Of a DNA stretch of 64,000 bases, positions 33,290 to 44,945 are shown one piece after another; position 1 is the first letter of the stretch; each line of letters starts with the position of its first letter. Source of the stretch: Artocarpus heterophyllus (Eukaryota; Streptophyta; Magnoliopsida; Rosales; Moraceae). Both the position numbers and the translations under genes were made by a program. The notes under the pieces were generated by a model. It saw only the letters and a list, made by a program, of their open reading frames with translations. It searched no databases and was not told where the DNA came from. The stretch spans positions 29,592,148 to 29,656,147 of the forward strand of contig CM046348.1 of the NCBI GenBank assembly GCA_025403435.1, given 5' to 3'.

Positions 33290-35480
33290 TGGTAATGCCC
33301 CAAATGTTTGGCTTTAAACGACAGACGTTTGTAGTATAGAAAAGTTGTCGTATCCATAGGGAGGTGAAAATTTGTAACCAGGAGATTGATAAAAATAAAC
33401 GTTCAAAAAGGCAAACAGTTTTTGAAGTCAAAGTGTAAAATGAAATAAATATTTTTGTGGTTTTTATTTTATTTAATTCAAAATTTAAAGCATAAAATTA
33501 AAACGGTGAAGCTTTGAGAATCTCTTATATGTTTTGCAATTGATATGAAATTTTAATTCTAATTAATGATTATCTAAAGCATTTGATTTATTATATCTTT
33601 CTCATTAATTGCAAGCACTTTTTACTAATTATATAGGTCAATCGAGAGCGACAATATAGCAAGCCAAAATGCAGTAAGGTTTTTCTTATAAAAAAAACTA
33701 GCAAAATAATCATCTCTCATTGATGATTTGGCACACTAATTATGAAAATTATAACCGCTATCACTCAATCATAATTAACATAATTTTAAGATAGAAAAAA
33801 TAATAACAAATCAAAATTTTTATATTTTTATGGAACAAATTATTGCATTAATTTCGGTAGCACCTCGACTTATTAATTGGTCTAAGAATACACTATGCCA
33901 TCCTCTGTCTATAATAAATCAAGAATTACCAAGCATTTACTGTGCCAGTTCATGTCTATAATGCAGCAGAAATTCAACTTAATAAACGAGCATGACTTCA
34001 GTATTATTAATATTAATTATGCAACACAATTAAATTACATAAAGAAAGCATGACTGAATTTATGCAAGAATTGGGCAACATAACAATATTAATAATAATA
34101 TTAAAAACATAAAGATATAATTTATTCTACAAAATATATGCATTACGAAACAGATATAGAGTTAAAATCCATACTAAAATACTATGCATACAAGATCATC
34201 TCTCTGCCTCAACAGACTCTCTACACTAATTTAAGCATTATTTTATCTAAGAAGATACTGCTGAGTTTAACTCAACAGAAAGGAAAAAGAAAGGAAAAGA
34301 GGGCCAAAGGCCCGAAGGGATGCTTTAACTGAGGCAAATGCCTCAATATTTATAGGAGCTTAAAATCACTATTTATCATTTGTAATTATTATTTTCTTCT
34401 ATTGAAACGTTGACAAATTCAGATCATATTGATTCTTTTCCTCTTCTACGCTGATCCGCGTTCCTGAGTGTGTAGATTTTCCTTTGTAATCCCGCGTGAC
34501 GCGACAACTGACAGTACTAAAATGGACTGATTGTGACCGTTGATCACCAGATCCAACGGCTCCAAATGCGCTCGAGAATGGGCCCAGGTGGGACCAGTGG
34601 GATCGAGATTCGAGACCGTCAGATTGGTCTTCGTCAGCTGATCAAGCGGCTAGGAAGATGGATGCACGTGGAGTCGACCGCACGAGATCCAACGCGACTT
34701 GAGATGCTCCTCTGACGCGTCTGCAGCTTGTCGGCGCATGTGATGCACCCACAAATCAGAAAATGACACGTGGATAGTACTGCGAGATTCCATTGACGCA
34801 CTGAATGACGCGATGCTCTGTTCGACGGCTGAGATTGTTCTGTCAGTTGGTCCGACGGTCAGAAACGTGCCTCGTGTTCCCTTTAGATGAATTTCAATAT
34901 TTTGATGCATTTGATGTCTGATTTTGCCCCTTTTTTACGCCATTTTGCTCCGTTTTTCTTTCAAATTTCAAATCTAAAAATCACAAAAACACTAAAATTA
35001 ATTATTTTACAAACATAATATTTACAAAAATATTAAAAATATTTATTTTACATTAAAACACACAAACATAAATAAAAACTCCTAAAATTTCCAGTCTCTT
35101 TCGGTTTGACACAAATATAATTTTTATGACATGGAAATATTTTTAGAAATTACTAAAAATATAATAAGACATATTTACATACTTAAAACACACTATCAAA
35201 CACACTAAAACTCAAAATAAAATAACTGCATTACTTTTACGGTTTTGACTATTTACAGACTAGACATTTATTTAACACACACGAAAAGACTCTAAAAATT
35301 ACTAAAAATTCTATTAAACATAAAAACACATTAAAAACACATTTTTAAATATATTTACACACTAAGACACAAAAACATTGTTTAATACAAAATTGCTATT
35401 AATTAGAGGATTTAATGAGAAACAAAAGCATAAATAAATGATTTAAGCCTTGTAAAATATACACTTTTACAGTCTCATCA
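33290..35480 (-). repeat. 5' LTR of the gag-only element
   Basis: 2,191 bp, paired with 28114-30303. On the minus strand a TATA box lies at about 34347-34356. The phrase GTAGTATAGAAAAGTTGTCG near 33331 is typical of the ends of long plant gypsy LTRs. Confidence 0.93.
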
Positions 35481-36422
35481 ATATGTATCACTTAATTAAG
35501 CATTGCACACTCTATGTTTATGTTTATGATGTCCCAAAGGTTTGGACTTATCATGTTTGGTTCGGGACTAACTACCCCATTCCTTTCATGATGACGCATC
35601 TATGATATTAATGGTGCAATGCTTGGGCTATTGAAGATAAAATAAATGATGTTTTAATTTGAAAGTTTAAATTAAAAGATATATTCTATATAAACTTGTG
35701 TCTCGTGTACTACTGTGATTATGATTATGACGTTATGTAATGATTTTTATGAAATATTTTATGCTGTGAGATAGGAATGTGTACTTATTAAGCTTATTCT
35801 TACTTAGTTATATCATGTTGTAGATAAAGATAAGATGCAGGATGACTAGAATGGAGGACAAGGATGGACGTGTGTGCAAGAAGTGTTGGATCAAAAATAG
35901 AGTCATGTCATGAAAGGAATTTAAACTCAAACAAAATTTAATATATTAGGTTTTGCATTTTTATTTGTTTGAAACTCAGTTCTATTTATGATATATTTTA
36001 TGAATATATGTTTTATTGAATGTAAATTATATTTTAGATTTTTGGTTTCTTAGGTTATTTATCAAAGAATATGCTATATAGTTTATTTCTTCATAATTAG
36101 TCTTAATTAGTTGTTTGATTAGAAGTTAAGAGTCCTTGCGTTATATGTGTGAGTTTGTATCTGTTAAATATTTGTTTCTGTAAACTAATTTTTTTGTAGG
36201 TGATCGGTTAATTGAATGCCTTAGGGGTTTAGTCGGGCTAATCGAGGTGAGAGAAGTTAAATCCAGCAAGTAGTTTTTTTTTTTTAAAAGAAAAAATTTA
36301 ACAGATGTATTTCATAGGATATTTCTTTGAGTGTTGTTGTTGTTTTCAAACTTCTTATTGGTAATTATTAAGTTTAACGGTAAAAGGAAAGTCTCCTGTG
36401 GCGCTCATAAGGGGGCGTTACA
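35481..36422 (+). repeat. Old solo LTR, piece 4 (3' end)
   Basis: Continues piece 3 after the ATATG duplication. It holds the TGTTTGGTTCGGGACTAACT landmark near 35551 and ends GGGGGCGTTACA at 36422. No palindrome array is present where the younger copy has one. Confidence 0.82.
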
Positions 36423-36427
36423 TGTAT

Positions 36428-37160
36428 GAAAGCATACAAATAAACATCACAACAATTTAGAACGATTCGGAATCATACAAACTTTAATGTCAGCAAGCGC
36501 CACCTTTCCAAGGCTGCGGCATCGTGCATATTGCACTAAAAATGCTTGGACAACCAAGCGCCGAGGCGCTAGCCACATAGCACCTCGTCTTGTTAGTGAA
36601 ATTTGCACTATTCCAATGCTACAGCCTCAATTTCTAGCGCAGTGGTGCTATATGATGAAACACCAAAAAATTATGTGATTTTTTGCACTATATGATGAAG
36701 CACCTCGTCTTGTAAGTGAAATTTCCACTATTCCAATACTACAGCCTCAATTTCTAGCGTAGTGGTGCTATATGATGAAACACCAAAAAATTGTGTGATT
36801 TTCATAATTACTTATGTGATCTTTGACCTCAAATATATGTGATACATACTACAATCTCTCTTACACATGAATAGTACTGTAATTTTTTCTATAAATACTC
36901 TCCCTTATTCATTCTAAACACATCTTTTGTATAACAAAGAAGAACTTCTCTCTACTTTCTCTCACTAGAAATTCTCTCTCTTTAATAATTTTAGTTTTGC
37001 TTTTCTTATAGTTTTTGTAAGATTTCACCAATAAAAAAATAATCATTGTGGACTTCCACATCACACAAAGCAATTCACATAACTCATTTCCTTAGATTTT
37101 GTATCTTTTTTGAAAATCTGTTAATAAATATAATATACATACCACATGTATTTCTTTATT
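36428..37160 (+). repeat. GCGCC-rich repeat, copy 1, with 120-bp tandem duplication
   Basis: Contains GCAAGCGCCACC, AAGCGCCGAGGCGCTAG near 36557, and a 120-bp unit duplicated in tandem at 36580-36699 and 36700-36805. TATA-like CTATAAATACTC near 36890 with a CT-rich leader after it suggests an LTR promoter. A diverged second copy is at 44570-44945. No terminal boundaries were found. Confidence 0.55.
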
Positions 37161-37204
37161 TATTTATTTAACAGGGCTCATAAAAAAAAAGAATGTATAT
37201 TTGT

Positions 37205-38651
37205 GGGAAATACTAAGTAGAGAACGCATTTATTCTCCACTGGTGGAGAATATTTTTTAGCCATTAGATTAAAAATCTAAGATCCAAAATGATATTGTCT
37301 ATGAAACAAAGATGAGGACTAACATACTGGATAACACTCATTTTTCTACAATTATGGTATCACCCTACATTTTATAAAAAATATTTTTTATCCAACTAAA
37401 TCCCAGCCATAAATCGAATTAACTTAAGATCTTCGCCTTTTTGCTCCTCTAAACCCTAACATAACATCATATTTGGTTTTAAACCTAGCCTCCCCCCAAC
37501 TAGAGAATGCGGCCTCCCTCCCTCCCTCCCACTTTTAGTCTCTCTCCTTACCGCCGGAGAACTCAGCCTCCTTTTGTAGAACCCAGCCTCTTTACCTCTT
37601 TCGGGTCTTTGAAACCACTCTAATCACTGCTTCTTGACTTTCGTCTTCTTTGGTTCTTGATCAATCAATCACCTTCGCTTCTATGCCGGTTCTTTGCAAC
37701 TCGCCGTTTCCAAGTCCAATTTCTCGCATTGTTGATCCATATTGCCAATAGTTCTTTTCTTCTCATTGCTCTTTTTCTATTTTTTTTCTCAAATTATAAT
37801 TTAGAGACGTGAATTTTATGAATATATATTCATATGATTTGGGGGATTTGTTTTTAATTTTTGTGTGTGGAGATGACGAGGTGGCAAAGATACTGTTGTC
37901 CATAATGGTGGTGGATGAAGAGGACAAGAGATTGAACAATAGATCTCTTCCATCGCCTACATCAACTCCTCGTCGGGAAACCCTAGCCTCTATCCACGAC
38001 ATCTTGTGTAGACCAAGCAATGGTCTTGCCAATGGCCATTGCCAGATTCTAGGTTTCTATTTATTATTATTTTTCAATATTGAAATTAATTTATGTTTTT
38101 CCCTATTATTTAGGGAAAATTTTTGTGAAACTCGGGAAGGATTGATTTTGGACTGATTTTTTTTCCTTGAATTGTATAATTAAACGTATTTTGTAATTTA
38201 AGTGTGTCATTGAGATTGATTTCTCCATTTGTCTATTTTATTATTTGTGAAAAAATTGTGTAATTGATTTGATATGTGGTTTGCAATATGAATATTTAGA
38301 TATCTTGTTTAATCTAGGTCTTTTATTGATAATTTGGGATTTTTTTTGAAAAGGATAATCTGGGTTTTTAATGTGTAATAATATATTGAAATGGTTCAAT
38401 TATTTTTCTAAAATATGTGGTTAATATTTGGATTATTTTGATAATTTTTTTTAATTTTTTAAACATAATAGTTTTTTCTTCTAAAAAATATATAATGGTT
38501 TTTTTTAATTATTTTTATCATATTTAGGCAATGATTCAATGTAGGCAAGATTATATAGAACTATGTTGAGATTGAATGTCAACCTTCTAATCATGCTCCA
38601 ATCATTCTCCATCGATGGAGAATAATTTTATACTCTACCATAGACCTCCCC
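37205..38651. mobile_element. Terminal-inverted-repeat element, copy A (MULE/Pack-like?)
   Basis: The left end (GGGAAATACTAAGTAGAGAAC, then ATTCTCCACTGGTGGAGAAT at 37232-37251) and the right end (ATTCTCCATCGATGGAGAAT at 38604-38623, then CTACCATAGACCTCCCC) are inverted relative to each other over about 45 bp. The interior has a CCTCCCTCCC low-complexity start, GC-rich gene-like sequence at 37540-37740 and 37900-38040, and T-rich sequence. The 115-codon open frame at 37809-38156 matches nothing I recognise. No clear target duplication was seen, so the superfamily is unsure. Confidence 0.55.
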
Positions 38652-38679
38652 TATATATATGTAAAATACTATAATGGAT

Positions 38680-39504
38680 ATGTAAAATACTACCATGGAG
38701 AACGCTTTTATTCTTTACATGTGGAAAGTGTTTGTTTAACCATTTGATTAAAAATCTATGATCTAAAATGATCTTGTCTATAGAAATAAAGATGAGACTA
38801 TCACACTAGATAACACTTCTTTTTCCTAAAATTATGATATGACCCTAAATTTTATAAGAAAATAATTTTTATCTAATTGAACCTCAGCCATAGATCAGAT
38901 TGACTTAAGATCTTGGCCCTATAACTCCTTTAAACCCTAACATAACATCATATTTGGCTTTGAACCTAGCCTCCCTTCCTCCTTCCCAAATGCAGCCTCC
39001 CTTTCGATGGAGAAATCTCAACCTTCCTCCCTCCCACTGGAGAACCTAGCTTCCCTCCCTGTTGATCTAAGCCTCCTTCCCTCTTGCCAGAGAACAGGTT
39101 TCCAAATTCTCCTCCCCTAAATCATTGGAAGAAATTTCTACCATCCTTAAAGGATACTACCCCTACAAGCCCTAAATCTCCACCGCTGAAGGGTGAATGC
39201 CCTTCTTCGCCTTATTCCAACGACTTCGATTAGCAATGTCCACAACCTTTGTACTTTGAATCCCCTCCTTCCCTAATTCCCCCCTCTAGTGATGAACCCC
39301 TGACAGACCCGTGGAGAATCCTCCGATGCCAAAGTCACCATCGAAATTCCTTCCTCCGACAGCTTCGGTGTCATATCTGCCTCCTCCTTTTGACTCGACG
39401 TTGCTTGTGAACCAAGTAGTGGCCTCACTGATGATGAAGATTAGCGATTTCCCCACTATGGATTCTGATGACAGATCATATAATACCCCTCAAGCTAACT
39501 AATG
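38680..39504. mobile_element. Terminal-inverted-repeat element, copy B, partial, different interior
   Basis: From about 38671 it repeats the left end of copy A (GTAAAATACTACCATGGAGAAC) and then about 300 bp that align with 37255-37520 (CATTTGATTAAAAATCTATG, AAGATCTTGGCCCT, ACATAACATCATATTTGGC). After about 38990 the sequence differs from copy A: Pro- and Ser-coding, gene-like sequence to 39500, open at 39311-39502 with no recognised domain. No right end was found. Confidence 0.5.
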
Positions 39505-40813
39505 AGCTTGTATAAAGCTTATTTAGTTAGAATAAGAAGTATTAACCTTTCAATTACATTATAAGTGTTTAGGTTTACTTAAAATATTCATTTTTTTGCA
39601 TAAAAGAGTTCTAAAGCTATTGTTTCATTCATTTTCTTATTTACAATATGTATGTTGTTAAAACTTAGTAATATGAACAAAACTATACTATCACATCTAG
39701 ACTTAGAAACATATGTCTATTCACAAAAACCATAATAGAACTATTAAGTTTTACTAAATAGAGTTCCAAGATATGTATCAAAAGTAGATCTAAAACATGG
39801 CATATGAATAAATCTTTGTCTGGCAACTCTAAATACTTGGTCAACCCCTAACCTTATACACCTCACCTACATCATAAGAACTATAATGAGCTAAAAGCTC
39901 AGTAAGTAGAAACTAATGCATGAACATAAACATTGAATGAGAATACAATTAGACATTTTATTTCAACAATTTTTTCTTCTTTCAAGTAGGCCGTGATTTT
40001 TGGAACCTGTTCATCATAATTTGGCCAATGTAGTAATAATAATACGGGATTTCCATTGTGGTCATTAGATCTCAAGTATTTGCCATATTCAGTCTCCGTC
40101 TTTGTAGCTTTTCTTATCTTAGTTTTTCATCCTCAAAGTATTAACCACTCTTTGTTGGGTCAACTAGTCTTGTGTCCTATGCCTACTCGACAACCAATTA
40201 AGCACCAAACCCCAATTTTAGTTAAAAACCTCATTGTCTCTTTGATCATATCACATGTTCTAATGTAAATGTCATGAATCATGAATGCATTTCAACAAAC
40301 GATATCATTCCTAAATAACAACAATCTAATCAATGTACTTTAAAACATAATATGACATAGTTCTTGTGATGCAGTAAATAGTAGTTTCTACTTACCTCGA
40401 GTCCAATTTGCATTGAGTGAAAAGATCAATCCTCTTAAAAGATAAGATGTGCTAAAGGCCTAACATCATAAAATCATATACCATTTAATTTCTCATAAAC
40501 CAAACTCATTGATCTAGGTTATAAGTTCAAATTACAATGGTTTTACATTAATTCAGACACAAAATGGGCTGAACATAAAAATGTCACAATACACACTTTT
40601 GGCCAAGGAACATACTATATTACTAAAATTCTAATTAAACATGAGAATTAAATGTTCAATCATCTCAATAAACATGTATTTCCATACATTCTTGGCTGCT
40701 AATTACAAATTATCAAACACATAATAATTTTTACAACTTTTGGACAAACGTAAGTTTTTAATGAATCATTAACATTTCTAAACTTTAAATATCATTGAGG
40801 AAAGTATACAGTC
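39505..40813 (-). other. Probable ancient gypsy-type LTR sequence, no gene seen
   Basis: The phrase GAGCTAAAAGCTCAGTAAGTAG near 39890 and TTTCTACTTACCTCGAG near 40386 occupy the same relative places as AGCTAAAGCTTAATAAGTAC and TGTACTTACCTTAGAAG in the minus-oriented solo LTR at 23708-26829. This suggests a distant, minus-oriented LTR relic, later hit by the solo copia LTR. The ends were not found. Confidence 0.35.
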
Positions 40814-42822
40814 TATTAGACATATATGCCCTAAGGAGTAAAAATGTAATATGTTTTTAGAGATATTTTTATCAATAAAGAATTTATTCATTATAAATAT
40901 ACCAAATCTTGTCCTCTTTATGTTCATATTTGTTGAATGTATGTTAACCAAATAATAGTCTAAGACTATCAGTCTAAACCTTTATGAATTGGGTATATGA
41001 TGGACAGATTATGCAGAAGACACGATTCTTAAGGTGACGATCTAAATCATAAGATCCGCAATCAAGGGAATAAAGTTGGGCGCTTTATTCATGTAAAGAT
41101 TGTTATGTTGTCTATATCCCTATTGGGAGATGGTTTGTCTTGACCATCGGAGGTGGACTCCGTGAATAGAAACATTGGCACACTCTCATAAGTGACGATG
41201 TATTGGATCGGGACATAAAGTGAATTGATTTGGATTAATAATTCTGTCTCAACAAATCGATTCACTTTAGACAATCATTTGTATTGTATCTTAATCTTGA
41301 GATGAATAGTGGGCCCGTTGTCTTGACTTGTGTCTTTTGATGTATCAAAAGATGACACCCACATTTTAATAGTGGTATGTATGCTGGTACGTTGGAGGCA
41401 TGACTCTTGGTAGTGTAGATCTGTTATTCATAGATATGAAATCCATAGCTCCTCTTTAGGAGTAGTGATATCCTCTTATATGCGTTATCCTGTAATTGAA
41501 AAACTAGAACGCTCAACCATTTGGATACATAGGTGTAATCGAATGGTATACCATCTTTGGATGGTAAGTTTTTTGATGGTGAGATAATGGAACGTAAGAT
41601 AAAAGTAATTAGAAAGGTAAGACAGAACTTGTCCTTGTCAAATATGGATAATCCTATGGGGATACGATACACTATGATATGTTATGGAGACTTAGTTATA
41701 CGGGCTTCGTAATTCTATAAAGTTCAAGAGTGCAGCTCTAAGCTTTTAGTGGAGTAACGTTAGAGCTGATAATTATGAAATGTATATCTAGGATATTGGG
41801 TTTCATAATCATTGGGAGCTTGAACTATATAGGTCCATTTGGTCCCCTTTCCTAGCTCATAACATCCTGTAACGATATGGCGTTCTTTTTCAATAATTGG
41901 TGACTTATGTCAGATTTATTAGATTAGTTGAAATTCAGAAGAATCAAATAATTCATGTCTGTTTATCGGTTGAATTAATTTTGTGACAAAATTAATTTAA
42001 GATAAACTTGTTGAATTATTGGGATTGGATAATTTTTGTCTGTTTATCAGTTGATTTAATTTTGAATAAATTAAATCAAGATAAACATGTAGAATTGTTA
42101 GGAATTCATTTATTTTCCTAGAGATTATCTAGATAAAGTTGTTTTAATTAGATAACTTCTCCATTGGGTTATTTGAATTAAAACTGAGATTTTATCCTCT
42201 AGAATCTCGGGTGGAAAATAAAAGATTCGCTGAGATTTTTATCGACAGCTCGGCATGCCGATCCTCTAGTTCGGCCTATCGATGGGGCAAGTTTGGCTTG
42301 CAGATGCGCGATAAATAGATCATGCATTTTTACACGGATTTCATCAGATATTGATCTGAATTTGATTCTGATTTGAATTTTTGAGACCTTATCTGATAAG
42401 GATTGACTCTAGACCCAACCTCTATAAAGAGGGAGTAAGTCTCATAAGTTATTTAGATCAATTGAGAGATTAAGAGTAATACTCTACTAGTGAGAATATG
42501 AAAACTCCCTAAGAGCTCTTGTTCACAAATCACGAACACTAGCTTTGGGTTCTCTCAATTGGTTGGAAGGAGAGTCACTTGGAAGAAGAGCTGTACGTGT
42601 GAGCCCACACTCACTCCGATCGTGGATAGAGAATAACAAAGAAGACTAGTTGGTTGAGGCTCTTCTAGAACGTTACTTCTCTTCACGGATTGCAGGAGTT
42701 CTTCGGCATTCAAAGGTTAGAAAGATCCGGTTAATTTATGCATATAACGTGTCAAACTTGTGTTTTGGAAAATACGTTGATATAAAATTTTTAAAATTTC
42801 ACTGCATACTATTTTTTCAAAA
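40814..42822 (+). mobile_element. Solo LTR of the second copia family
   Basis: 2,009 bp, from TATTAGACATATATGCCCTA (TG changed to TA) to TACTATTTTTTCAAAA. It matches, in reverse complement, the LTRs at 54054-56028 and 61142-63151 along its length. Flanks ACAGTC (to 40813) and ATAGTC (from 42822) give a 5-bp duplication CAGTC/TAGTC with one C-to-T change. A TATA box TATAAA is at 42423-42428. The palindrome motif lies 120-180 bp upstream of it. Confidence 0.85.
42243..42303. repeat. TCGGCATGCCGA-type motifs in the solo copia LTR
   Basis: CTCGGCATGCCGATC at 42249, TTCGGCCTATCGAT near 42270 and TTTGGCTTGCAGAT near 42291: three degenerate copies in U3, upstream of the TATA box. Confidence 0.75.
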
Positions 42823-42827
42823 TAGTC

Positions 42828-43987
42828 TTATAAAAACAACCCAATACACAAGAATCAAGCATTGTACGACCTAGATTTTCCACTAACCTAGTTTTGTATT
42901 TGTTTTTCATAAGTATAGAAGTAACATTCTAACTAATTCCTACCTATTAACAAGCATTCAAAATCACTTAATAACACTTTGAATCAATAAAATGAAGGGA
43001 ATAGTCAGATTCCCCATGATTATCAATTTTACAAAGAAACTAACTTAACTAGCTTAGTTTAAACTCAAATCTATCCTAGCTTACTTTCTCCACATTTATA
43101 ATCATATATAATAGAGAATAACTTCATTTCATCATAAGAAACATAAATATAGAGGTTACCTTTTAGGGCTTGAAGTTAGGTCTCTATTGGAGGTCAAAAC
43201 ACTTGATTTTCAAGCTCAAAATGGTGAAAACTTGGGGCTAGTTTGTATGACCCGAATTTTTATGGTCTTGTTTAAGTTTTTTGTGAGCTTTAGGACATGG
43301 AAAATGGAGTGAAAGTGGGGATAGTGCTGGACATTTTCAGACTTGCTTGCAAAAGAAATATGCAAAAATAAACATTCTAGTTCATGTGATTTAGTCTAAA
43401 TCAGGTAAGAGAAGGGAGGAGCTTGCTTGGGGTGCCTTTGCCATGTTTTTCTTAGGTTTGACATCTAGAAAGAGTGCTAAGTAAGAGAATTTAGCTAATA
43501 GCTAGCCACTTAAATCTAGTACAAGCAAGAGTAATTCGATTTGCTATAACCTAGTCAACAAACCAATCAAATTGCACCAGTTGCATACTTTCAATTCCAA
43601 TCAAATTTGTCTATTTCAAATATATAAATGGGGAAAACAATTAGTTTAGAATGCATTTAAAATGGAAAAACACTTTCCAATCAATTCGTAACCGTTTAGT
43701 ATACCAATCTTCTTTACCGAAAAACCAAGTTTTTCACTGCAATTAGAACTTTTTAAAAACATGTTAGATCATATATTAATAATTTAAGGTCGTATTTATG
43801 AATATAAGCATGTTTATGTATGATTCAATCTTAAAAACAGTGAGTACTCATGCTCATAAGATATGCATTTTATATGCTCAAAATTTAATAACGTGTATTC
43901 GTTAAATGTATAGATACCCAAGATGCTTATTACTAGCTAAGTATGAGTTAATTGAGCATTACAGATTATGAGACGGTGCTGCCTCCC
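42828..43987. other. AT-rich spacer, probably old LTR sequence, no gene seen
   Basis: On the minus strand, a leader-like stretch with a splice-donor-like AAAGGTAACC near 43160 suggests the 5' part of the ancient LTR that starts at 39505. TGTATGACCCGAATTTTTAT at 43245 resembles the start of some gypsy LTRs. No boundary or coding region could be fixed. Confidence 0.3.
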
Positions 43988-44555
43988 TGCCAGATTATGT
44001 GTTTCCAATTATTCTTTTTCAATTCTGAAATTAATATGTGTTTTTCCCTATTATTTAGGGAAAATCTTTGTGAAACTTGTGAATTTTAGACTGATTTTTT
44101 TCCTTGCATTGCACAATTAAATGCATAATTTAATTGTGTTTTGAGGTTGATTTCTCTAGTATTTTGTTGTATTATTTGTGAAAAAATTGTGTAATGATTA
44201 TCTTTGATTTGTTAAATTAGTTTAATCTAAATCTTTAGATTAATTTGGGGCTTTTTTTAGTGATAATCTAGGTTTTTTAATGTGCATTAGTTTGTTAAAA
44301 TGGTTTAATTCCTTCTAAAAGATGTGGTTAATATTGGGATTATTTGATAATTTTTTAATTACTAGAACATAATGGTGTTTTCTTCTAAAAAAAATACATA
44401 ATGTTATTTTTATTATTTTTATTGTATTTAGGCAATGATTCAATGTGGGTGAGATCATGTAGAACCTTGCTGGGATTGAATGTCAACCTTCGGATCATGC
44501 TTCAATTATTCTCTATTGGTGGAGAATAATTTTGCACTCCACCATAGACCTCCCC
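43988..44555. mobile_element. Terminal-inverted-repeat element, copy C, right half only
   Basis: Aligns with the right half of copy A (38040-38651): CCCTATTATTTAGGGAAAAT near 44046 matches 38101-38120, and the end ATTCTCTATTGGTGGAGAAT then CTCCACCATAGACCTCCCC matches the right terminus. The left half is missing. Confidence 0.65.
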
Positions 44556-44569
44556 AGAGAGAGCAAGTT

Positions 44570-44945
44570 ATTAGCCTAATTTCCTAAGAAAGCACTTGTC
44601 TTAACCATTATTGTTCGAAACAATTCAAAATTACACATGTTTAATATATCAGCTTATTAGTTCGGCGCCGCAGTGCCAGTTTCAGGTCTACAGTGTCGAG
44701 TATACACGTTTTTGAACTAGCCCCTCAACGCCAACGCCAATTCTCCCCAATGCCGAGGCGCTAGGTCTTCTCACCCAAAAATGTTGTTGTTATCGTTCTA
44801 GTGTTGTGGCTTCAATTTCTAGTGCCGCGACACTACATGCCGATTCCAAAATACTTAAAAAAAGCGTATTTTCTCATTCTCTTGTGGGATCTTTGTCTTC
44901 ATACATTTGAGAGACATATTACAATTTCTTTTATAAAATATTTGT
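44570..44945 (+). repeat. GCGCC-rich repeat, copy 2
   Basis: Shares, in order with copy 1 at 36428: AACAATTCAAAATTACAC, a GGCGCCGCAGTGCC block, ATGCCGAGGCGCTAGG, GCTTCAATTTCTAGTGCCGCG, and GTGGGATCTTTGTCTTCATAC. It lacks the 120-bp tandem duplication. The open frame at 44801-45040 is part of this repeat. Confidence 0.5.

Larger units (their letters stand above)
28114..35480 (-). mobile_element. Non-autonomous LTR retrotransposon with gag-like gene only (TR-GAG type)
   Basis: LTRs at 28114-30303 and 33290-35480 and a perfect duplication ATATG (28109-28113 and 35481-35485). Next to 33290, on the minus strand, is TGGCGCCATTGCCGGGAAG, a primer site of the type used by Athila/Tat-group Ty3/gypsy elements, so the element runs right to left. 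The 2,986-bp interior has a gag-like gene but no protease, RT or integrase that I can see. It must use the machinery of a full element. The LTRs are closely alike. Confidence 0.9.
19512..36422 (+). mobile_element. Old solo LTR (gypsy-type) split into four pieces by nested elements
   Basis: The left end (TGTAACGTCTGTC at 19512) and right end (GGGGGCGTTACA, ending 36422) are flanked by a perfect 5-bp duplication TGTAT (19507-19511 and 36423-36427). The pieces are 19512-20227, 23009-23707, 26835-28113 and 35481-36422, about 3.6 kb in total. They match, in order and in reverse complement, the uninterrupted 3.1-kb solo LTR at 23708-26829; for example GATGTGCTTGGA near 19653, CACACCGAGAACTGC near 27869 and ATCATGTTTGGTTC near 35548 all have counterparts there. 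No second LTR or internal coding region exists, so this is a solo LTR left by LTR-LTR recombination. Confidence 0.85.

Noticed and set aside
37809..38156. 115-codon open frame as a host gene
   Set aside because: It lies in an inverted-end repeat, starts and ends in AT-rich sequence, and has no domain I recognise; kept only as possible captured sequence.
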